DNA from: an uncultured Tenacibaculum sp.
GTDB lineage: Bacteria; Bacteroidota; Bacteroidia; Flavobacteriales; Flavobacteriaceae
DNA length: 64,000 nucleotides
Direction: 5' to 3'
Assembly: GCF_947502995.1 (NCBI RefSeq)
Contig: NZ_CANNBW010000005.1
Location: 62,001-126,000, forward strand
The notes below the pieces were generated by a model, which saw only the letters and a program-made list of their open reading frames with translations, was not told the DNA's origin and made no database searches. Position 1 is the stretch's first letter. Each line of letters opens with the position of its first letter. Shown here piece after piece: positions 18,937 through 26,756 of the stretch. The position numbers and the translations under genes are program-made.

Positions 18937-19989
18937 ATGAAATATTTAATTGGTATTCTGTGTTTTTTATTTGCAAATGCATCTTTTAGTCAATTTTCCT
19001 TTCAAGGAGAAACTATAGCGGCTGGAACAAAAAAACATTTTAAAGTTCCTATTTCTGATAAAAATCATACAACCTTTATTCCTATAACTGTTTTCTGTGG
19101 TATAGAAAAAGGACCAACTTTAGGAGTTACTGCTGGTGTTCATGGTTATGAATACCCGCCAATTATGGCAGGACAACGTTTAATTAAAAGTATTAATCCT
19201 AAAAGATTAAAAGGAGTCGTTATTTTAGTTCAAATTGCTAATGTTGGAAGTTTTTCAAACAGATCTCCATTTGTAAATGCTTTAGACAAAAAGAACTTAA
19301 ACAGAACTTTCCCTGGAAATTCTAACGGAACAGTTACCGAAAAAATCGCAGATTTTATTACCAATTCTATAATTTCAAAATCAGATTTTTTTCTTGATGT
19401 TCATGCTGGAGATGCTTCTGAAGATTTAATGCCATATGCTGCATATTATTCAAATACTACAATGCCCTCTGCTTCTTCTAAAGGACGAAAAATGGCAGAA
19501 GCTTTACTTTTTGATCATATCGTTATTTTTAAAACAGACGGAAAAGATTATCTAAAAAAAAACAAACCAAGTTTATATTGCTCTGCTGAAGCTTTTAAAA
19601 GAAATATTCCTTCTGTAGATATTGAATGTGGTCGATTAGGAATGGTTGAAAATGAAGCTGTTCTTAAAATAGAAAAAGGAATATTGAATATGCTTATTCA
19701 TTTAAATATGAAAATTAGTTTGGAAAAAGCTATTCAGAAAAACGCTTATTTATTTATTGAAAATCGAACTTATCAAAGTAGTGCTTTTGATGGTATTTAT
19801 TACCCTTTCAAAAAATCTGGAGATTATATTACTAAAGGAATGAAAATTGGTGAAATCACAGATTACTTTGGCAATACACTAGAAACAGTTTATGCTAAAG
19901 CTGATGGAATTATACTTTTAACTATTGGAACTCCTCCAATAAAAAAAGGAGAAACTTTACTGGTTATTGGAGATGTAAATAATCACTAA
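18937..19989 (+). CDS. Secreted succinylglutamate desuccinylase/aspartoacylase-like zinc hydrolase (M14 family)
   Basis: A 350-residue protein with a signal peptide (to about residue 19). The zinc site is readable: TAGVHGYEYP (His69, Glu72), DVHAGD (His156), and the catalytic glutamate region VDIECGR (Glu230). This is the AstE/aspartoacylase fold, which cleaves N-acyl amino acids or amides. A C-terminal beta domain (about 265-345) resembles the one in this subfamily. It closes the operon, six bases after the second permease. It may process a peptide-like or acylated ligand taken up by the receptor; that role is inferred. Confidence 0.85.
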   Translation: MKYLIGILCFLFANASFSQFSFQGETIAAGTKKHFKVPISDKNHTTFIPITVFCGIEKGPTLGVTAGVHGYEYPPIMAGQRLIKSINPKRLKGVVILVQIANVGSFSNRSPFVNALDKKNLNRTFPGNSNGTVTEKIADFITNSIISKSDFFLDVHAGDASEDLMPYAAYYSNTTMPSASSKGRKMAEALLFDHIVIFKTDGKDYLKKNKPSLYCSAEAFKRNIPSVDIECGRLGMVENEAVLKIEKGILNMLIHLNMKISLEKAIQKNAYLFIENRTYQSSAFDGIYYPFKKSGDYITKGMKIGEITDYFGNTLETVYAKADGIILLTIGTPPIKKGETLLVIGDVNNH

Positions 19990-20015
19990 AAAGCCTTAAT
20001 CAATTAAGGCTTTTT
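19988..20015. terminator. Bidirectional intrinsic terminator
   Basis: AAAAAGCCTTAAT (19988-20000) and ATTAAGGCTTTTT (20003-20015) are perfect complements around CA. The innermost pairs must open to form the loop. It overlaps the ends of both convergent genes. Confidence 0.85.
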
Positions 20016-21027
20016 TATTTCTCTCTAAATATCCATTTACATAAATCTCTTTTACAAGAAACAACAGTATTGCCATAACTGGTGTAGCTAGTATTAAACC
20101 TAAATAACCCGTGAATATTCCTAGAACTATTTGAGCAATTAAAATTAAAGCCATTGGAAAAGATATAGCTTCTCTTTGTATTAACGGTGTGATTATATTA
20201 CTCTCTAAAATTTGTATTCCTGCATATAATACAAAAACGTATAATACATATTCTTCACCTTTCACAAATGCGATTAACAATGCTGGTATTAACGCTATTA
20301 TCGGTCCAATATTAGGAATGAAAGCTGATAAAGTTGCTATTATTGCTAACGATAAAGCCAGTGGTATTTTTAATAAATACAAACCAATTCCTGTAAAAAC
20401 ACCTACTATTAACATTGACAAAATTTTACCTACCAACCATCTTTGTAAAATAGTTCCAATTTTATTTATATGTTTAGATACTGTTCTTCTTTTTTCTACA
20501 GGAAACAATACTGTTATTCCTTTAACATACACTGAAGGCTCCATAGAAAAAAACAGTCCTAAAATAATTATGATGTAAAAATCACCAAAGAATCCAAAAA
20601 TAGAATTAAAGAAGAACTTTATATTTTTTGTAAAATCTTTATTCTTGGTAGTTTGATTAATTGTATCAGCTATAAAACTTAAAGCTTCATTGGACTTTAC
20701 TTTTTCTTTTACTTTATTTATTGCTTGTGGCAATTCTATTTTTAAATCTAAAATTTGTTCTGCAACTCTAGGATAAAGTAAATACAGTAAAAAACTAATC
20801 GAAATAAAACTTACGATAATTACTATTGATGTAATAATTGATTTTTTAACTCTTGGTATATATTTTTTTATTCCATTACTAACACCATTAAATATTAACG
20901 CTATTAATACACCACCTAAAATCAAAAACAAAATCCTAAAGGAAAAAATCAGAAACAACACTAGTAATAATATTAATACTATAATACTTGTTGTTTTTAT
21001 TGTTTTTGATAAAGGATTGGAATTCAT
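19996..21027 (-). CDS. AI-2E family transporter
   Basis: A 343-residue membrane protein with about seven hydrophobic helices, typical of the AI-2E (TqsA/PerM, UPF0118) family. Stretches such as GGVLIALIFNGVSNGIKKYIPR, the central VGKILSMLIVGVFTGIGLYLLKIPLALSLAIIATLSAFIPNIGP and the C-terminal LGLILATPVMAIL match. These proteins export small molecules or ions and some act as Na+/H+ antiporters. The AI-2 function of the family name should not be assumed here. It is divergent from the YtxH operon. Confidence 0.9.
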   Translation of the reverse strand: MNSNPLSKTIKTTSIIVLILLLVLFLIFSFRILFLILGGVLIALIFNGVSNGIKKYIPRVKKSIITSIVIIVSFISISFLLYLLYPRVAEQILDLKIELPQAINKVKEKVKSNEALSFIADTINQTTKNKDFTKNIKFFFNSIFGFFGDFYIIIILGLFFSMEPSVYVKGITVLFPVEKRRTVSKHINKIGTILQRWLVGKILSMLIVGVFTGIGLYLLKIPLALSLAIIATLSAFIPNIGPIIALIPALLIAFVKGEEYVLYVFVLYAGIQILESNIITPLIQREAISFPMALILIAQIVLGIFTGYLGLILATPVMAILLFLVKEIYVNGYLERNKKALID

Positions 21028-21084
21028 ATATAAATCGATTAATTGTTATTCAAAAGTAATCTCTCGAATTAAAATAGTTTACCC

Positions 21085-21151
21085 CTAATCATTTTTTGAT
21101 TAGCTCATTTAACAATTGTAATTGAGTTAATGTTAATACGTATTGAGCTAA
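21085..21151. repeat. Nested inverted repeats in the AI-2E/YtxH divergent region
   Basis: Three inverted repeats lie together: CTAATCA-TTTTT-TGATTAG (21085-21103); TTAGCTCA (21100-21107) with TGAGCTAA (21144-21151); and TTAAC (21109-21113) with GTTAA (21126-21130). All arms match perfectly. They lie between the two divergent starts, upstream of the -7 element for the YtxH operon. Confidence 0.55.
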
Positions 21152-21171
21152 GAGTAAACATATTCTAGTTA

Positions 21172-21179
21172 TAATTTTG
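21172..21179 (+). promoter_or_regulatory. -7 promoter element (TAATTTTG) of the YtxH operon
   Basis: A perfect TAnnTTTG match 34 bp before the ATG at 21213. No TTTG is present at the -33 position. Confidence 0.5.
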
Positions 21180-21212
21180 TGACAGTAATTATTAACATTA
21201 AAAACAATAAAT

Positions 21213-21575
21213 ATGAGTAACAACAATAATAATATTTTAGGAATACTTTTAGGTGTTGCAGCAGGAGCTGGCTTAGGTATTTTATTTGCTCCTAATAAAG
21301 GAAGTAAAACAAGAAAAAAAATAGTTGATAGCGCTATAGCTACTAAAGATATAGTTATCGATGAAGCTAATTCTATAAGTGACGAATTAAATAATAAAGT
21401 AGAAAATTTATCCAATAATATTTCTGATTCATTTCACTCAAAAAAGAGTAGTTTAGAAGATAAAATCGAGGAGATTATAAAAGATGCTAGTTACAAAACT
21501 GATGACATTATTACGAACTTAGAAGAGAAATTAAAAGTTTTAAAAGCTAAGAACAAAAAATTACAATCAAAGTAA
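21213..21575 (+). CDS. YtxH domain-containing protein
   Basis: A 120-residue protein with one N-terminal hydrophobic, glycine-rich helix (ILGILLGVAAGAGLGILFAP, about residues 8-27) followed by NKGSKTRKKI, the YtxH/gas-vesicle-like signature. The long charged, helical remainder is probably coiled coil. YtxH-type proteins are associated with general stress responses. Its stop overlaps the start of the next gene by one base, so it leads a three-gene operon. Confidence 0.88.
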   Translation: MSNNNNNILGILLGVAAGAGLGILFAPNKGSKTRKKIVDSAIATKDIVIDEANSISDELNNKVENLSNNISDSFHSKKSSLEDKIEEIIKDASYKTDDIITNLEEKLKVLKAKNKKLQSK

Positions 21576-21937
21576 TGTCTATTTTAAAATCTATAGATAC
21601 TACATCAGAAAAAGCAGTTCATAAGACTGAAGAGTTTTTAAATCATTCTAAAAAATATTATGAGTTAAAGATTTTTCAAATATTGACATCATCTATTAGC
21701 TTAATTTTCAGATTTGCCATTGTAGGTATTTTCTTACTTATCGCTTTTATTTTTTTAGCAGTTTTTGCATCATCTGCTATTGGAAACTATCTTAATAGTG
21801 AGGTTTTAGGATATATAGTTGTAGCTCTTATTTTTATTCTTTTTGCTTTTGTAGGATATCTAGGAAAGAATTATATCGAGAATAAAGTAATAAAAAGTTT
21901 ATCTAAAAAATATTTCGACGATGAAGAAATCTTATAG
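21575..21937 (+). CDS. Phage-holin-like/Holin-X family membrane protein
   Basis: A 120-residue protein with two strong transmembrane helices (about residues 43-70 and 77-100) between a charged amphipathic N-terminus and a charged C-terminus. Layout and context (YtxH before, small basic protein after) match the proteins annotated as phage holin family or Holin-X in Bacteroidota. These are probably stress-related envelope proteins and not lysis proteins, as no phage genes surround it. It overlaps the next gene by 17 bp. Confidence 0.75.
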   Translation: MSILKSIDTTSEKAVHKTEEFLNHSKKYYELKIFQILTSSISLIFRFAIVGIFLLIAFIFLAVFASSAIGNYLNSEVLGYIVVALIFILFAFVGYLGKNYIENKVIKSLSKKYFDDEEIL

Positions 21938-22124
21938 AAATCAAAAAGAAATAGCGAAAGAACTAAAAAAATTAAAATTGCAACGTAAAATAGCCTTTGA
22001 AGAAATAAAATTAATCAAGTATGAATTTAAAGAAAATATATCTATAAATAATTGGATGACTACAGTTGTAAAAACAATAACTAGATTAGGAATGTATAAT
22101 TTAGCAAAAAAATTAGTGCGATAA
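21921..22124 (+). CDS. Small basic protein, third gene of the YtxH operon (DUF6327-like)
   Basis: A 67-residue basic protein, mostly helical (YRNQKEIAKELKKLKLQRKIAFEEIKLIKYEFKE pattern), ending in an amphipathic stretch. Its ATG lies 17 bp inside the preceding gene, so translation is coupled. Homologous small proteins regularly follow YtxH and holin-X genes in flavobacteria; the DUF6327 label is from memory. The function is unknown. Confidence 0.65.
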   Translation: MKKSYRNQKEIAKELKKLKLQRKIAFEEIKLIKYEFKENISINNWMTTVVKTITRLGMYNLAKKLVR

Positions 22125-22148
22125 TTTCTTTTAAAATTATTATAAATA

Positions 22149-22177
22149 AAAAAAGAAGAGCAAAACTCTTCTTTTTT
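22149..22177. terminator. Bidirectional intrinsic terminator
   Basis: AAAAAAGAAGAG (22149-22160), loop CAAAA, CTCTTCTTTTTT (22166-22177): a perfect 12-bp stem with T-rich and A-rich flanks, between the YtxH operon and the convergent response regulator. Confidence 0.8.
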
Positions 22178-22244
22178 GTTTTTATGTTCTGCTAGAATTT
22201 AAAACTCATCTAAGGGTCATAAAAACTCTTAAATGCACATTTTA

Positions 22245-23408
22245 TTATTTACTTGCAAATAATTTAATATCGTTTGCTGATACTGTTTTTTCTCCAAGAA
22301 TAATTAAACGTTCAACTACATTTCGTAACTCACGAATATTACCTGTCCAATCGTATTCTTGTAATAATTTAATCGCTTCTTTAGCAAACTCTTTCTTAGG
22401 TGTACCTTGTTCATTTGCAATTTTATTTGCAAAAAATTCTACTAATGAAGGAATATCTTCTCTCCTATCATTTAATGCTGGAACCTTAATTAAAATTACA
22501 GCTAATCGATGATATAAATCTTCTCGAAAACGTCCTTCTGCAATTTCCCTTTTTAAATCTTTATTGGTTGCTGCTAATACTCGTACATTAACTTTTATGT
22601 CTTTATCTGAACCAACTCTTGAAATTCTATTTTCCTGTAAAGCTCTTAATACTTTTGCTTGAGCAGACAAACTCATATCTCCAATCTCATCTAAGAAAAT
22701 AGTTCCTCCATTTGCTGCCTCAAATTTACCTGCTCTATCTTTATTTGCTCCTGTAAAACTTCCTTTTACATGACCGAATAATTCACTTTCTATCAACTCA
22801 GATGGTATAGCCGCACAGTTGACTTCTATCATTGGTGCTTTCGATCTATCTGATTTTTCGTGTAACCAATGTGCAACTAATTCTTTTCCTGTTCCATTCG
22901 GACCAGTAATTAAAACTCTAGCATCTGTAGCGGCTACTTTTTCAATGATATCTTTAATATGGGTAATTGCATCACTCTCCCCTATCATTTCATAGTTTTT
23001 GCTCACCTTTTTCTTTAAACGCTTGTTTTCTACAACAAGTTCTTTTCTGTCTAGAGCATTACGAACTGTATTTAACAAACGATTTAAATCTGGTGGTTTT
23101 GAGATATAATCGAAAGCGCCTAAACGCATCGTATTTACGGCTGTATCTAGATCTCCATGACCAGAGATCATCACCATTGGAATTTCTGGTTTAATCTTTT
23201 TTGCTTTCTCTAATACCTCTACTCCATCCATCTTTGGCATTTTAATATCACAAAGTACAAGATCATAATCGTTGTTCTTAATTAGCTCGATTCCTGCTAA
23301 TCCATCTTCTGCTTCTTCTACTTGGTAACTATCATTTTCTTCTGAAATAATTTTTTTCAGTACACGACGAATAGCTGCTTCGTCTTCTATGATTAATATT
23401 TTAGACAT
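22245..23408 (-). CDS. NtrC-type sigma-54 response regulator lacking a DNA-binding domain
   Basis: A 387-residue protein with a receiver domain (residues 1-120, phosphorylation site Asp54 in VLCDIKMP) and a sigma-54 AAA+ domain (about 140-380). The AAA+ domain has Walker A GPNGTGKE (169-176), a GAFTGA-loop variant GSFTGA (216-221) and Walker B GTIFLDEIGD (235-244). The protein stops right after the AAA+ C-terminal helices (RLIILGEKTVSANDIKLFASK). The Fis-type helix-turn-helix found in typical 440-480-residue family members is therefore missing. It may activate sigma-54 holoenzyme from solution or through another DNA-bound partner. Its start overlaps the upstream membrane-protein gene by 8 bp. 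No histidine kinase is encoded in the window. Confidence 0.93.
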   Translation of the reverse strand: MSKILIIEDEAAIRRVLKKIISEENDSYQVEEAEDGLAGIELIKNNDYDLVLCDIKMPKMDGVEVLEKAKKIKPEIPMVMISGHGDLDTAVNTMRLGAFDYISKPPDLNRLLNTVRNALDRKELVVENKRLKKKVSKNYEMIGESDAITHIKDIIEKVAATDARVLITGPNGTGKELVAHWLHEKSDRSKAPMIEVNCAAIPSELIESELFGHVKGSFTGANKDRAGKFEAANGGTIFLDEIGDMSLSAQAKVLRALQENRISRVGSDKDIKVNVRVLAATNKDLKREIAEGRFREDLYHRLAVILIKVPALNDRREDIPSLVEFFANKIANEQGTPKKEFAKEAIKLLQEYDWTGNIRELRNVVERLIILGEKTVSANDIKLFASK

Positions 23409-24018
23409 ATGGTATGTTTTTATTCAACACGTTTAAAATCTCTGTTTTGTTTTCTTGAAAATACGACTCTTCGTACTTAACAAAAAGAAATTTATCATTT
23501 TTATTTGTAAACCTAATCAAAGACTGTTCCTCAATTAATGTATAGGCTTTAAAATCCTCCCAAAGATAGTCTTCAAAGTAATTTGCCTTGCTAACCAAAC
23601 CTTGCTTTGTAAAATAAAAAATGCGCTTATCATTTATTATAAAACTAATAAGATAAATTAAAGAAATTATATAATAAGCAAAATGATTCGCTGTAGAGTC
23701 AAAAAAGAAATTGACAAAAGTATTAGGTTTAAATTCTATCAAATAGCCATACCTTATTGTTAAATACAAAAGAACAATTGCTAGGATAGAAATTAAATAA
23801 TCCCAAATTTTTGATCTAAACAATTCAATTTTGCCTAATAGTATTCTATTACTACTTCCGAAATAAATCATGAATAATTCATATAGTTTAACTACAACTA
23901 GAGTTATAACTAAGAATAAAACTATTTCAATAGATAATTGAACATCAATTACGCTGAACAAAAAAAATAATCCGAAACAAATAAATAATGATGTTTTTAA
24001 TACTTTTCTTATTTTCAT
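23401..24018 (-). CDS. Integral membrane protein, function unknown
   Basis: A 205-residue protein with four to five hydrophobic helices in the first 130 residues (about 10-28, 33-52, 72-93 and 110-130). The soluble C-terminal part (VSKANYFEDYLWEDFKAYTLIEEQSLIRFTNKNDKFLFVKYEESYF) resembles the beta-rich PH-like domains found at the end of some membrane proteins. No family is recognised with confidence. It lies between a lipoprotein gene (21 bp upstream) and the overlapping response regulator, so a sensory or envelope role is possible but unproven. Confidence 0.7.
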   Translation of the reverse strand: MKIRKVLKTSLFICFGLFFLFSVIDVQLSIEIVLFLVITLVVVKLYELFMIYFGSSNRILLGKIELFRSKIWDYLISILAIVLLYLTIRYGYLIEFKPNTFVNFFFDSTANHFAYYIISLIYLISFIINDKRIFYFTKQGLVSKANYFEDYLWEDFKAYTLIEEQSLIRFTNKNDKFLFVKYEESYFQENKTEILNVLNKNIPYV

Positions 24019-24039
24019 TAACTTTTAGCAATTAATATT

Positions 24040-24564
24040 TTAATAGTTAGTCATTTCTAACGTCTTATTTTCTCCATCTTTAAGTTCAAAATGTCTCATA
24101 ATTCCTCCTCCTCCATCAAAAATCATGAAAGCTACTATGTAGTATTTCCCTGGTGGTAAATTTACATACTCGAATGTTCCATCAGCATTACAAGTTACCT
24201 TTATTGTATCATGATATCCTTTAGGGTCTGGAGTAAACTTTGGCACTCCGTCTGCTATAAATACAAAATCTGCTTTTTTGTCTTTATAAATATGAGATAA
24301 CCGTTCTTCTGAATAAGCAGTATAAGGCATTAATTCAACAGAAAACTCTTCACCAAAACGTATATTTCCTTTTTTAGGCTTAAACTTTGCTACGCCTTTT
24401 ATTGTAGCTGTTCCTTTATTTTTAAACCACTTAACTTCTTCTTCATTAAAGATATTTTTAATCTCGATTATTTCTGTTTTCACCTCTTCTTTTTCTTCTT
24501 TCTTTATCTGATCACATCCTATAATAAAAATTGAAAAAATTAAAAGGTAAAGCTGAAATTTCAT
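24040..24564 (-). CDS. Lipoprotein with carboxypeptidase-regulatory-like fold
   Basis: A 174-residue lipoprotein. The leader ends in the lipobox FIIGC (Cys17), followed by a charged linker (DQIKKEEKEEVKTEII) and a beta-sandwich-like domain. NADGTFEYVNLPPGKYYIVAFMIFDG is the typical pattern of carboxypeptidase-regulatory or SpaA-like domains. No catalytic residues are visible. It lies 25 bp after the MscS gene on the same strand and is probably cotranscribed. Confidence 0.72.
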   Translation of the reverse strand: MKFQLYLLIFSIFIIGCDQIKKEEKEEVKTEIIEIKNIFNEEEVKWFKNKGTATIKGVAKFKPKKGNIRFGEEFSVELMPYTAYSEERLSHIYKDKKADFVFIADGVPKFTPDPKGYHDTIKVTCNADGTFEYVNLPPGKYYIVAFMIFDGGGGIMRHFELKDGENKTLEMTNY

Positions 24565-24589
24565 CTTGCTGAATTTTTGAGATTAGTTG

Positions 24590-25420
24590 CTATTCGTTTT
24601 TGGTATATAGATGAATATCTCGTTGTGGAAAAGGAATACTAATTTGATGCTCTCTGAATAATTCATCTATTCTAAAGCGTAAATCACTTTGTATAACTGC
24701 CAACTGGAAACTATTATGAATGGTAAAAATAAGTTCAAAATCTAAAGAACTGTCTCCAAAATTTTTAAATAAAACCATTGGCTCAGGTGTTTTTAAAATT
24801 TGCTTGTGCTCATCAGCTGTTTGAAGTAATATTTTCTTCACCAACTGAACATCTGTTCCATAAGCAACACCTACTTCTACCGAACTTTTAGTCTTACTTC
24901 CGTTTTGTGTCCAATTGTATAAACTATTTTTTAAATACATGTGATTTGGAATCACCAGTACTTTATTTTCGATGGTTACAGCTCTTGTTGTTCGTAATTT
25001 TATTTCGACAACTCTACCTACTTTACCATCTATTTCGATATAATCTCCAACATGAACACTTTGATCCATAATAATAAAGATTCCAGAGATAATATCTTGA
25101 AAGAAAGTCTGGAGTGCCAAACCAACACCAATTAATAAGGCAGTAGATGCCGCAAAAACTGCTGTAATTTGAACTCCAGAACTTTGTAATGTAATTAAGA
25201 AGATAATAATGTATAACAACCACTTTCCAAAAGAAAAAACTGTATCGAATTTGTTTTTATCTTGAGCCTGTAATTTACCTTTTATATATCTTTTAAATAA
25301 TTTTAAAAGAAATGAAGCTAGCATAATTACAGCTACTAATATTAGTATTGATTTTACACTGATACTAATATGATCATTGTAATGAAAAGTGTAGTTTAAT
25401 ACATTATTAATTTCTTCCAT
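24590..25420 (-). CDS. Small-conductance mechanosensitive channel (MscS family)
   Basis: A 276-residue channel protein with three membrane helices (about residues 20-38, 64-83 and 87-115). The pore-lining third helix is GLALQTFFQDIISGIFIIMDQSVHVGDYIEIDGKVG. The beta domain follows with VVEIKLRTTRAVTIENKVLVIPNHMYLKNSLYNW, where the Bacteroidota variant of the PN-lined MscS signature is seen, then the alpha-beta C-terminal domain. Size is close to E. coli MscS (286). It opens under membrane tension and protects against hypo-osmotic shock. It sits ten bases after the ABC permease gene, in the same minus-strand run. Confidence 0.94.
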   Translation of the reverse strand: MEEINNVLNYTFHYNDHISISVKSILILVAVIMLASFLLKLFKRYIKGKLQAQDKNKFDTVFSFGKWLLYIIIFLITLQSSGVQITAVFAASTALLIGVGLALQTFFQDIISGIFIIMDQSVHVGDYIEIDGKVGRVVEIKLRTTRAVTIENKVLVIPNHMYLKNSLYNWTQNGSKTKSSVEVGVAYGTDVQLVKKILLQTADEHKQILKTPEPMVLFKNFGDSSLDFELIFTIHNSFQLAVIQSDLRFRIDELFREHQISIPFPQRDIHLYTKNE

Positions 25421-25429
25421 TATTTTTTC

Positions 25430-26755
25430 TTATGAACTATAACGAATCCACTTCCATAGATCTTTATAGTTTGGTTTCTTTCCGTACATTAAAATACCTA
25501 CTCTATATATTTTAGCGGCAATCCATACTGCACTTATAAAAGTAAGAATTAATATTAATAACGAGATTAAAATTTCCCACCAAGCTACACCAAATGGAAT
25601 ACGCATTAACATAACAATTGGTGATGTAAATGGTATATAGGAAAATATCACAGAAATTGGTCCGTGTGGATCATTTATTACTGTAAAGAATCCAACATAA
25701 ACTCCTAATATTAAAGGTAACATTATTGGAGTCATGAATTGTTGTGAATCTGTTTCGTTATCTACTGCTGCCCCAATAGCTGCAAACAAAGAACTATATA
25801 ACATATAACCTCCAAAGAAATAGAAGATAAATAGTATAAACATTTTAAGTAATGGTAAATCTAAAACACCTTGAATTATCTTTTCAAACTTACTCATATC
25901 TGCTGCTTGTTTTATCGTTTCCATTTGTTCTGCAGAAACTTGAGCTGTTTGCATTTCAGAAATACTTACACCAAATATTGCTGGTAAAATCATACTTAAA
26001 GCAAATAGTATAATTCCCCAAATAAAGAATTGTAACAAACCTGCTGATGCATTACCTATAATTTTACCTAACATTAACTGAAAGGGTTTTACTGAAGAAA
26101 CGATTACTTCGATAATTCTACTTGTTTTCTCTTCAATAACGCTACGCATTACAGAAGTCCCGTAAATTAAAACAAACATAAACAGTAGATAACCTGCAGC
26201 ACCTCCAGCAATAATACTAGCTACATTCTTTGCTTTAGATGATTCTTCTCCTGAAAAGTTATACATTTTTACATCTGAAGAAATTTTAGAAGCTTTTATT
26301 TTTGCTAAATCTATCCCGAAATCAGTTAATTTAAGATTTCGTAAACGTGAATCTATCTTTCTTTCTATGTTATCCATTACAGTTAATCCTGGAGAGTCTT
26401 TAGAATAAAACTCTATTGATTTTGCCAGAATTTCTAAACTATCTTTTTTAGGTACATATAATGCTCCGTAGTAATCTCCTTCTTCTACTTTTTTCTTAGT
26501 TTCTTCTATACCTAACTTTGTGTAATCTTCAAATTGTAATGTTTTAGAATCTTTAAATACATCTTTAGAAAAGATTCCAGATTCATCAACAAACACTATT
26601 TTTTTCACTTTCTCTTTATTTTTCTTAGTTAAGAAAAATACTAAAGCTCCCATACCTACCATTAATAATGGACTTAAAAAGGTCATTATTATAAATGATT
26701 TATTTTTAACCTTTGCAATAAACTCGCGTTGAATAATTAACTTTAACTTGTTCAT
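25430..26755 (-). CDS. ABC-2 type transporter permease (NatB-like)
   Basis: A 441-residue membrane subunit. The first helix (FIIMTFLSPLLMVGMGALVFFL, about residues 21-42) is followed by a large periplasmic domain (about 50-170). Five to six helices come next, including the characteristic GTSVMRSVIEEKTSRIIEVIVSSVKPFQLMLGKIIG stretch of NatB-type exporters. It forms an exporter with the ATPase encoded immediately upstream, with one base between the genes. NatAB of Bacillus exports sodium; the substrate here is not known. Confidence 0.92.
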   Translation of the reverse strand: MNKLKLIIQREFIAKVKNKSFIIMTFLSPLLMVGMGALVFFLTKKNKEKVKKIVFVDESGIFSKDVFKDSKTLQFEDYTKLGIEETKKKVEEGDYYGALYVPKKDSLEILAKSIEFYSKDSPGLTVMDNIERKIDSRLRNLKLTDFGIDLAKIKASKISSDVKMYNFSGEESSKAKNVASIIAGGAAGYLLFMFVLIYGTSVMRSVIEEKTSRIIEVIVSSVKPFQLMLGKIIGNASAGLLQFFIWGIILFALSMILPAIFGVSISEMQTAQVSAEQMETIKQAADMSKFEKIIQGVLDLPLLKMFILFIFYFFGGYMLYSSLFAAIGAAVDNETDSQQFMTPIMLPLILGVYVGFFTVINDPHGPISVIFSYIPFTSPIVMLMRIPFGVAWWEILISLLILILTFISAVWIAAKIYRVGILMYGKKPNYKDLWKWIRYSS

Positions 26756-26756
26756 C

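Noticed and set aside
21575..21937. Prophage remnant based on the holin-like protein
   Set aside because: No endolysin, integrase, capsid or tail genes are nearby; the gene is part of a YtxH stress operon found in free-living flavobacteria.
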